Part shown: in pieces, positions 1 through 4,917 of the stretch
How the letters are laid out: the number at the start of each line of letters is the position of its first letter
Numbering within the stretch: the stretch's first letter is position 1
Position numbers and translations under genes: made by a program
Assembly (NCBI GenBank): GCA_007121375.1
Contig: SKLX01000060.1
Coordinates: 1 to 10,825, forward strand
DNA: 10,825 bases
From: Bacillota bacterium
Lineage (GTDB): Bacteria > Bacillota > Dethiobacteria > SKNC01
Direction: 5' to 3'
Notes under the pieces: model-generated
Told to the model about the DNA's origin: nothing
What the model saw: the letters and a program-made list of their open reading frames with translations, nothing else
The model's database searches: none

Positions 1-569
1 TGAGACTGCACCTGGCTGAAAAAATGCAGCTTATTCCTGAAGGGGAAAATATTTTCTTATGGGTAACGGAATTTCCTCTTTTGTCTTACAACAAGGGGGA
101 AGAGCGGTATGACTCCAACCATCATCCTTTTACTTCTCCCCATAAAGAAGATGAAAAACTTTTGGAAGAAGAACCTCTGCAGGTCAGGGCCCAGGCATAT
201 GACCTGGTTTTAAACGGTGTGGAAATAGGAGGAGGAAGCGTACGTATTCACCGGCGGGAACTCCAGGAAAAAATCCTTGAACTCCTGGGCTTTACTCCGG
301 AGGAAGCCCAGGAAAAATTTGGGTTTTTACTGAATGCTTTTGAGTACGGAACCCCTCCCCATGGGGGGATTGCCCTGGGCCTGGATAGATTAATAATGCT
401 CATGACTGAATCCAGGTCAATTCGAGAGATCATACCCTTTCCCAAAACGGCCAGTGGCAGTTGTCTCTTAACGGATGCTCCCGCTCCCGTGTCTTTATCC
501 CAGCTGGAAGAGCTTTGTCTTAGACTGGAACTTCCCGAAGATGAAAACCTGGAAGGAAAGAAAGAATAA
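1..569 (+). CDS. aspS: Aspartyl-tRNA synthetase, C-terminal part (5' end outside window)
   Basis: This is the 3' end of a class II aminoacyl-tRNA synthetase that charges tRNA-Asp with aspartate in the cytoplasm. The open frame runs in from the left edge (first full codon at position 3), so the methionine codon at 24 is internal. Recognisable AspRS blocks are WVTEFPLL, then HHPFTSP, the RAQAYDLVLNGVEIGGGSVRIH stretch (seen in parts), FEYGTPPHGGIALGLDRL, which contains class II motif 3 with its ATP-binding arginine, and the terminal IPFPKTASG/LLTDAP segment. Only about 188 codons are present of a protein usually near 590 residues, so the anticodon-binding and bacterial insertion domains lie outside. 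Whether the enzyme is discriminating or also charges tRNA-Asn cannot be judged from this part. Identification is firm. Confidence 0.96.
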   Translation, partial: RLHLAEKMQLIPEGENIFLWVTEFPLLSYNKGEERYDSNHHPFTSPHKEDEKLLEEEPLQVRAQAYDLVLNGVEIGGGSVRIHRRELQEKILELLGFTPEEAQEKFGFLLNAFEYGTPPHGGIALGLDRLIMLMTESRSIREIIPFPKTASGSCLLTDAPAPVSLSQLEELCLRLELPEDENLEGKKE

Positions 570-585
570 TGTGAATGATATCTTT

Positions 586-621
586 GTAAAAGGAAATAAT
601 ACCTTTTACAGGGGTATTTTT
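586..621 (+). terminator. Probable intrinsic terminator after aspS (two alternative hairpins)
   Basis: A perfect 8-bp hairpin, GTAAAAGG (586-593) with CCTTTTAC (602-609), lies 17 bases after the aspS stop. The T run follows only at 617-621. An overlapping alternative hairpin, AATACC (598-603) with GGTATT (613-618), places the T run directly at its foot. The two cannot form together. Either could end aspS transcription, but the stems are AT-rich and weak, so the call is moderate. Confidence 0.42.
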
Positions 622-624
622 CTC

Positions 625-676
625 TTGTCATCCCCTTACCCATGTGATAATATTATATAACAAGTAGTATTATAAA
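625..676 (+). promoter_or_regulatory. Candidate promoter region for the 6S RNA
   Basis: This AT-rich stretch precedes the structured RNA. TTGTCA (625-630) resembles a -35 box, with TAATAT at 648-653 after a 17-base spacer. A second -10-like element, TATTAT (668-673, overlapping TATAAA at 671-676), is closer to the RNA but has no good -35 partner. Either start would give an RNA with a short unpaired 5' leader before the closing stem at 706. The choice between them is not resolved. Confidence 0.33.
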
Positions 677-703
677 AGGTAAACACAGTAGTTACTGAAG
701 CTT

Positions 704-884
704 GACCCTGCTGTGTGCGTGTGTTACCGAAAAAGTTTTGAGCTAACAGCAATTAAATGGGAGCCTGGCTCTATATGTGGCGTATATGCCTTTTTTATAA
801 GGACATACAAAGTATATAGGAGGGCACCCACCTTAGGTAGGAGCAGTTCAAAACAAATCGGAATCCGGCACAGTGGGGCTTTTT
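704..884 (+). ncRNA. ssrS: 6S RNA (SsrS/BsrA type), regulator of RNA polymerase
   Basis: 6S RNA mimics an open promoter and binds the housekeeping sigma-factor form of RNA polymerase. The sequence folds in the way typical of the family. The closing stem is 11 bp, 706-716 with 868-878. A short stem follows (727-730 with 858-861), then a 9-bp stem (735-743 with 846-854). A large central bubble follows (744-762 against 826-845), and its 3' strand carries a small hairpin (830-832 with 836-838). The terminal arm is long and irregular: 763-766/822-825, 771-776/814-819, 782-785/805-808 and 789-792/799-802. A T-rich tail follows the closing stem at 880-889. Length is near 175 nucleotides, as expected. 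The place just after aspS matches Bacillus subtilis bsrA, which lies beside aspS (known synteny, from memory). Pairings were worked out by eye, and no covariance model was run. Exact ends are uncertain. Confidence 0.78.
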
Positions 885-890
885 ATTTTC

Positions 891-929
891 AAAAAAAAAA
901 TCGTAATGAGAAAAAGTAAAAGTTATAAT
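891..929 (+). promoter_or_regulatory. Candidate mgtE promoter
   Basis: A perfect TATAAT hexamer lies at 924-929. The region 17 bases upstream (901-906) is a poor -35 match, but a run of ten A residues at 891-900 could act as an UP-like element. A start near 935 would give a leader of only about 40 bases before the mgtE start at 975, too short for a riboswitch. The alternative is read-through from the 6S RNA transcript. Confidence 0.38.
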
Positions 930-974
930 AAATCTAAATACTCCCTGTCAGGCTTTAGAAGTAGAGGTGTAAAC

Positions 975-2318
975 ATGGCTTTGAAAACTGTGCAGAAACT
1001 TATAAAGCTTCTTAAGCATAAAGACCGCCAGTTTACCAACCTGGTTGAAGAAATGCATCCCAGCGACCTGGCTGAACTGGTGGAAAAGTTAAATGATGAA
1101 CAAAAAAAGGAACTCTTTGAAATCCTGGATGATGATGAGGCTGCCCTTATTATTCCCGAAATGGAGGATGTGGACCAGGTTTCCCTCTTTCAAGTATTGG
1201 ATAAGGAAAGGGCGTCCTCCATTTTAAAGGAGATGAGCTCCGATGAAGCTGTGGACCTGTTAAGTGACCTTCCCTCGGCTGAAGCCCAGGAACTCTTGAC
1301 CCGTATGGAGGATCCCGAAGAGATAGAAGGATTGTTAAAGTTTCCCGAGGACACTGCCGGTGGTCTAATGACTACCGAATATCTTTCTTTACCTGAGAAT
1401 ATGCCTGTAGAAGAAGCCATTCAGCGCCTCAGGGAAGTAGCTTCAGAAGTGGAAATTATTTATTACATATATGTAATAAATGAAGAAAATAGGCTTATAG
1501 GGGTTATTTCTTTAAGGGAATTAATTAGCGCAGATGATGGAACTCTCTTAAAGGACATAATGAAAACTAATGTGATTAGTGTTGATGTTGGCATGGACCA
1601 GGAAGAGGTGGCCAGGTTAGTTGCTCGATATGACTTACTGGCAGTTCCTGTTATTGACGAGAAGGAAAGTCTCAGGGGGATTATTACCGTAGATGATATT
1701 TTGGATGTTATGGAAGAAGAGGCTACAGAAGACATATATCGGTTGGCCGGTACTTCTGAAGTCAGGGGAGTAGAGTTAATTAATGCCTCAGTTTTGAATG
1801 TTTCCAGGAAAAGACTTCCCTGGCTTATTGTTAGCCTTATGGGGGGTTTTTTTTCAGGTAGTGTTATAGGAGTTTTTGAAGAAACCCTCCAGGCTGTAGT
1901 AATTCTGGCTATTTTTATACCTGTCATTATGGATATGGGAGGTAATGTGGGTTCCCAATCCTCCACAGTTTTTGTCAGGGGATTGGCTACGGGTGAAATA
2001 GAAGCTGATGAAGTTTGGAGATATTTTTTTAGAGAAGTGAGGATAGGTCTTACCATGGGAATCGTATGCGGTTTAATTATAGGGGTATCTGCTTTTTTTT
2101 GGCAGCAATTGCCCTACCTGGGAGTTATAGTGGCTGTGACCATGTTTTCCACGGTAACCTTGGCGGCCATTATAGGTACTTTAATACCACTTCTTTTCTG
2201 GAAGATGGGAGCAGACCCGGCCATATCGGCAGGACCTTTTGTGACTACTATCAAAGATGTTACAGGGCTTTTAATTTATTTTTATATAGCCACAATTTTT
2301 ATAGACCAGTTGCTGTGA
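975..2318 (+). CDS. mgtE: Magnesium channel MgtE
   Basis: This is a dimeric, Mg2+-gated Mg2+ channel of the cytoplasmic membrane. The 447-residue product has the full family layout. An acidic N-terminal helical domain (about 1-130) is rich in DDDE and EEME clusters that bind regulatory Mg2+. Two CBS domains follow (about 132-190 and 196-255), then a long connecting helix, then five membrane segments from about residue 283 to the end. The membrane part contains MDMGGNVGSQS and the C-terminal TTIKDVTG motif, whose D428 matches the pore aspartate of characterised MgtE proteins (by family knowledge). I chose the ATG at 975 because GAGGTG (963-968) is well placed before it and the length then fits the family. 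The in-frame ATG at 873 lies inside the 6S RNA closing stem, and the one at 906 would add an unneeded basic tail. The next gene follows after 30 bases, so the two are probably co-transcribed. Confidence 0.95.
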   Translation: MALKTVQKLIKLLKHKDRQFTNLVEEMHPSDLAELVEKLNDEQKKELFEILDDDEAALIIPEMEDVDQVSLFQVLDKERASSILKEMSSDEAVDLLSDLPSAEAQELLTRMEDPEEIEGLLKFPEDTAGGLMTTEYLSLPENMPVEEAIQRLREVASEVEIIYYIYVINEENRLIGVISLRELISADDGTLLKDIMKTNVISVDVGMDQEEVARLVARYDLLAVPVIDEKESLRGIITVDDILDVMEEEATEDIYRLAGTSEVRGVELINASVLNVSRKRLPWLIVSLMGGFFSGSVIGVFEETLQAVVILAIFIPVIMDMGGNVGSQSSTVFVRGLATGEIEADEVWRYFFREVRIGLTMGIVCGLIIGVSAFFWQQLPYLGVIVAVTMFSTVTLAAIIGTLIPLLFWKMGADPAISAGPFVTTIKDVTGLLIYFYIATIFIDQLL

Positions 2319-2348
2319 GGAAAATATCAGTAAAGGGGAGGTTATGGC

Positions 2349-2894
2349 ATGTTTTGGGCTGATAAGGGAATAGAAATGACAGAAGCTACCCTGGAACTGG
2401 CTGTTAAGAGGGGCCGGGACCTGGGAATAGAAGACTTTGTATTAGCCTCCAGTACCGGTTATACGGCAAAATTACTGGTGGAGAAAGGGGTTAAGCCCGT
2501 GTGTATTCGATATCACGCCGGTTTCAGAGAGCCCGGAGGTCAGGTGATGGAGGAGGAAGTTAAAGCTGAGCTGGAAAGCAAGGGAGTTCCAATACTTACT
2601 ACTACCCATCTAATGGGAGGTATCGACCGGGGCCTGGAAAACAAGTTTGGCGGGTGTTACCCTTCAGGAATCGTGGCCCATACCCTTAGAATGTTTGGCC
2701 ATGGCACCAAGGTTGCCCTGGAAATAGCAGTGATGGCCCTGGATGCAGGCCTTGTTCCCTCTGGAAGGGAAATTATTTCTATCGGAGGTTCCGGCAGGGG
2801 AGCAGATACGGCTTTAGTTGTGGTTCCCTCCCATGCCAAAACCTTCTTTGAAGGTAAGATCAAAGAAATTATTTGTAAACCCAGAGAGTTTTAG
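2349..2894 (+). CDS. Stand-alone pyruvate kinase C-terminal (alpha/beta) domain protein
   Basis: This 181-residue soluble protein resembles only the C-terminal regulatory domain of pyruvate kinase. STGYTAKLLVEKG (near residue 35) corresponds to the S-G-x-TA motif of that domain. KVALEIAVMALDAGLVP (near 120-136) and ISIGGSGRGADTALVV (near 143-158) follow in the usual order. The catalytic barrel is absent, so it should not have pyruvate kinase activity. In full-length enzymes this domain can bind allosteric effectors. What the isolated form does is not known to me, though such single-domain proteins occur in clostridia and archaea. The ATG at 2349 has GGGGAGG (2335-2341) seven bases upstream. 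It follows mgtE by 30 bases and is closed by a strong terminator, so it probably shares an mRNA with mgtE. The N terminus (MFWADKGIEMTEATLELA) looks intact. The family assignment is fairly secure, the function open. Confidence 0.85.
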   Translation: MFWADKGIEMTEATLELAVKRGRDLGIEDFVLASSTGYTAKLLVEKGVKPVCIRYHAGFREPGGQVMEEEVKAELESKGVPILTTTHLMGGIDRGLENKFGGCYPSGIVAHTLRMFGHGTKVALEIAVMALDAGLVPSGREIISIGGSGRGADTALVVVPSHAKTFFEGKIKEIICKPREF

Positions 2895-2927
2895 ATAAAC
2901 TTTTTAGACAAAAGATAATTTTGAACA

Positions 2928-2980
2928 AAAAATAGGCTGTCAGCCCTATAAATGGGAAGATAGTCCTATTTTTTTATTTT
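2928..2980 (+). terminator. Strong intrinsic terminator separating mgtE operon from dcw cluster
   Basis: A long hairpin is formed by AAAAATAGG (2928-2936) with CCTATTTTT (2965-2973), continued by CTGTC (2937-2941) with GATAG (2959-2963) and CCC (2944-2946) with GGG (2954-2956). The loop is TATAAAT, with one bulged T and a small AG/AA internal loop. The 3' arm merges into a T-rich tract to 2980. It begins about 30 bases after the stop of the upstream gene. Confidence 0.85.
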
Positions 2981-2989
2981 CAAAAAATT

Positions 2990-3036
2990 TTTACATATTG
3001 TTGCAGGAATTTCTTATTCTGGGGAGAATAAATAAC
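2990..3036 (+). promoter_or_regulatory. Likely mraZ (dcw) promoter region
   Basis: A promoter is expected here because a strong terminator lies just upstream and the first dcw gene downstream. TTTACA (2990-2995) is a good -35-like box. The best -10-like match is TATTCT (3015-3020), but its 19-base spacing is long. TTGCAG (3001-3006) with GAGAAT (3024-3029), spacer 17, is an alternative. Both choices would place the GTGGT repeats at or just downstream of the transcription start. Confidence 0.4.
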
Positions 3037-3037
3037 G

Positions 3038-3084
3038 AAGTGGTGGAAAGTGGTGAAAAGTGGTTTAAAATACATAAGTGGTGG
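3038..3084 (+). promoter_or_regulatory. MraZ operator: GTGGT direct repeats (MraZ boxes)
   Basis: Three direct copies of AAGTGGT start at 3038, 3048 and 3058, an exact 10-bp period that puts them on one face of the helix. A fourth copy, AAGTGGTGG, starts at 3076, 18 bp further on, and runs into the mraZ ribosome-binding region. MraZ is known to bind tandem direct repeats containing GTGG or TGGG cores upstream of its own gene in several bacteria, and an AAAGTGG-type repeat has been described in Mycoplasma. The repeats are seen directly. The assignment to MraZ rests on position and on this family knowledge. Confidence 0.85.
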
Positions 3085-3092
3085 TAAAGAGT

Positions 3093-3530
3093 ATGTTCAT
3101 GGGTGAATATCAACACACAATCGATGGAAAGGGCAGAGTTATAATGCCCGCTCGGTTCAGGGAAGGCCTGGGGGAAAAGTTTATTGTAACCCGGGGCCTG
3201 GATAACTGTCTTTTTGTTTATCCTCTGGAAGAGTGGGAAAAACTGGAGAAGAAGCTTAAGGCTCTGCCCTTTACTAAAGCAGATGCCCGTGCCTTTACCC
3301 GTTTTTTCTTTTCGGGAGCTATTGAATGTGAAGCAGATAAGCAAGGCAGGGTTTTAATACCCCAAAACTTAAGGGATCATGCCAAACTGCAAAAGGAAGC
3401 AGTAGTGATTGGTGTTTCCAACAGGGTAGAGATTTGGAGCCAGGAGGTTTGGGACAAGTACAGCGAAGAAGCAAACCTTTCCTTTGAAGAAATATCTGAA
3501 AAAATTGTGGACTTTGATTTTGATTTGTAG
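3093..3530 (+). CDS. mraZ: Transcriptional regulator MraZ
   Basis: MraZ is a ring-forming DNA-binding protein that controls the dcw cluster, including its own gene. The 145-residue product has the two tandem SpoVT/AbrB-like halves of the family. The first signature, HTIDGKGRVIMPARFR, begins near residue 8 (DGKGR at 11-15), and the second, ADKQGRVLIP, lies at about 81-90. The usual MFMGEYQH start fits the ATG at 3093. A GTG at 3078 in the same frame would add five residues, but it lies inside the operator repeat. No canonical GGAGG precedes 3093. GGTGG (3080-3084) is the only purine-rich candidate, and it is part of the fourth operator repeat. rsmH follows 12 bases after the stop, so the two are in one operon. 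Confidence 0.95.
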   Translation: MFMGEYQHTIDGKGRVIMPARFREGLGEKFIVTRGLDNCLFVYPLEEWEKLEKKLKALPFTKADARAFTRFFFSGAIECEADKQGRVLIPQNLRDHAKLQKEAVVIGVSNRVEIWSQEVWDKYSEEANLSFEEISEKIVDFDFDL

Positions 3531-3542
3531 CGGAGGACTAAA

Positions 3543-4472
3543 ATGCATATCCCCGTCCTTTTAGAAGAAGCTGTTTATTACCTGAACTGTCAACGGGGTA
3601 AGTTAATTGTAGACTGCACCCTGGGACAGGGAGGTCATTCCCGCAAAATACTGGAAGCTATTGGGCCAGATGGATTTTTGTGGGGCATTGACCGGGATGA
3701 AAAGGCCCTGGAAATAACTGAAAAAAATCTATCAGGCTTTGATAATTACAGGTTAATTAAAGGTAATTTTGGAGATTTAGAGGAGATTGCCCAAAAGTAT
3801 TTATCCGAAAAGGTAGATGGAGTATTGTTTGACCTGGGAGTTTCTTCCCTGCAGCTGGAAGAAACAGAACGGGGTTTCAGTTATCAAAAGGATACACCCC
3901 TGGATATGAGAATGGATCCAGACCAGGAAGTTACAGCCCGGGACCTGGTTAACCAGCTGCCGTTAGAAGAACTGGCCAGGATAATAAGGGAATACGGTGA
4001 AGAATCCTGGGCCAAAAGGATTGCTAAATTTATTGTAAGGGAAAGGGAAAAAAAAGAGATAAAGACTACAGGTGAACTGGTAGAAGTGATAAAGGCAGCC
4101 GTACCTGCCAGGGCCAGGAGAAGGGGGGGGCACCCTGCCCGGCGCACATTTCAAGCTTTGCGGATTGAGGTTAATAAAGAATTGGAGAACCTGAAAAGGG
4201 GACTGGAAGCTTCTTTCCATATATTAAAGGCAGGAGGAAGAATATGCGTAATCTCCTTTCATTCCCTTGAAGACCGGATGGTAAAAGAGTTCTTTAAAAG
4301 CAAAGAAGGAAAATGTATCTGCCCTCCCAAGGCGCCCCTTTGTTTTTGCGGTCAAAGGAAGGAAATAAAAATAATTACCAGAAAGCCCATTACACCCCGG
4401 GAGGAAGAAATTGAACTAAATCCGAGGGCCAGAAGTGCCAGGCTCAGAGCAGGAGAAAAGCTAACCGGGTAA
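3543..4472 (+). CDS. rsmH: 16S rRNA (cytosine(1402)-N(4))-methyltransferase RsmH
   Basis: RsmH (formerly MraW) uses S-adenosylmethionine to methylate N4 of C1402 in the decoding centre of 16S rRNA. At 309 residues it has the normal length. The start HIPVLLEEAVYYL is typical. The SAM-binding motif DCTLGQGGHS is at 24-33, with GIDRDEKAL following from residue 48. FDLGVSSLQLEE (D97) leads into the conserved RGFSY/PLDMRMD block. ISFHSLEDR is at 237-245. Near the C terminus lie four cysteines (C258, C260, C267, C269), a pattern common in this family, then the PRARSARLRAGEK tail. The ATG is preceded by GGAGGA (3532-3537). It is the second gene of the dcw cluster. No missing key residue was noticed. 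Confidence 0.97.
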   Translation: MHIPVLLEEAVYYLNCQRGKLIVDCTLGQGGHSRKILEAIGPDGFLWGIDRDEKALEITEKNLSGFDNYRLIKGNFGDLEEIAQKYLSEKVDGVLFDLGVSSLQLEETERGFSYQKDTPLDMRMDPDQEVTARDLVNQLPLEELARIIREYGEESWAKRIAKFIVREREKKEIKTTGELVEVIKAAVPARARRRGGHPARRTFQALRIEVNKELENLKRGLEASFHILKAGGRICVISFHSLEDRMVKEFFKSKEGKCICPPKAPLCFCGQRKEIKIITRKPITPREEEIELNPRARSARLRAGEKLTG

Positions 4473-4506
4473 CTGTTGTTCTAAAAAAAAAGGCAGGTGA
4501 ATACTT

Positions 4507-4881
4507 TTGGTAACAGGGAAACAAAACATAGCTTATAGCAGGAGCTATAAAGGATTTAATAAATATAATAATAATCCTAAAAAAGGAATCAAGTTAAAAA
4601 GAGATAAGTTAGTGAAGATTTTATGCTGCTTTGTGCTTTTATTTAAGGTAGCCATGGCCATTGGTGTTATTGGTCATTATAACCAGATTACCGAAATGAA
4701 CAGGGAAGTTGTTCAGCATGAAAGAAAGCTGGCGGAGCTTAAACAGGAGCAAGAACACCTTAAACTGGAGATAGCCAGTTTAACCACCTTGAAAAGAATA
4801 GAAAGCATAGCTGTAAATGAACTGGGCATGTATCATCCGTGGGAAGAAAAAGAACCTGGCTTGGTAGCGACTACCCATTAA
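4507..4881 (+). CDS. ftsL: FtsL-like cell division protein (septum formation initiator type)
   Basis: This is a small bitopic membrane protein that is probably the FtsL component of the divisome. FtsL proteins pair with DivIC/FtsB and help activate the septal synthase. The 124 residues comprise a basic, Asn/Tyr/Lys-rich cytoplasmic tail (1-35), one membrane segment (about 36-56, with a lysine at 47), an extracytoplasmic coiled coil (about 60-95, E/K/Q/L-rich heptads), and a short RIESIAVNELGMYHP end typical of FtsL/DivIC. Sequence conservation is low in this family, so the name rests mainly on topology and on the position between rsmH and the PBP gene. The start is TTG at 4507, with AGGTGA (4495-4500) six bases upstream. 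The first internal methionine lies inside the membrane helix, so a later start is not credible. Confidence 0.85.
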   Translation: MVTGKQNIAYSRSYKGFNKYNNNPKKGIKLKRDKLVKILCCFVLLFKVAMAIGVIGHYNQITEMNREVVQHERKLAELKQEQEHLKLEIASLTTLKRIESIAVNELGMYHPWEEKEPGLVATTH

Positions 4882-4917
4882 TATTTATAATAATCTAAAG
4901 TTTCAGGGAGGCAAAGC

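Noticed and set aside
704..884. M-box (Mg2+) riboswitch upstream of mgtE
   Set aside because: The position suggested it, and GAGCCTGGCTCTATATG loosely recalls part of the M-box, but the other conserved core elements are not visible. The two ends instead close into one long stem with a central bubble, as in 6S RNA.
873..974. N-terminal extension of MgtE from ATG 873 or 906
   Set aside because: The 873 start lies in the RNA closing stem, neither has a good ribosome-binding site, and the extra residues are low-complexity and basic. The ATG at 975 has GAGGTG upstream and gives the usual length.
1463..2056. 197-codon open frame on the minus strand inside mgtE
   Set aside because: It overlaps conserved MgtE sequence completely, and its Ser/Thr/Ile-rich product looks like an antisense shadow.
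3038..3084. GTGGT repeats as a CRISPR-like or microsatellite array
   Set aside because: The units are far too short for CRISPR and lie exactly where MraZ boxes are expected, so an operator is the simpler explanation.
3078..3092. GTG start of mraZ at 3078
   Set aside because: It would add five residues before the conserved MFMGEYQ start and lies in the operator repeat with no ribosome-binding site upstream.
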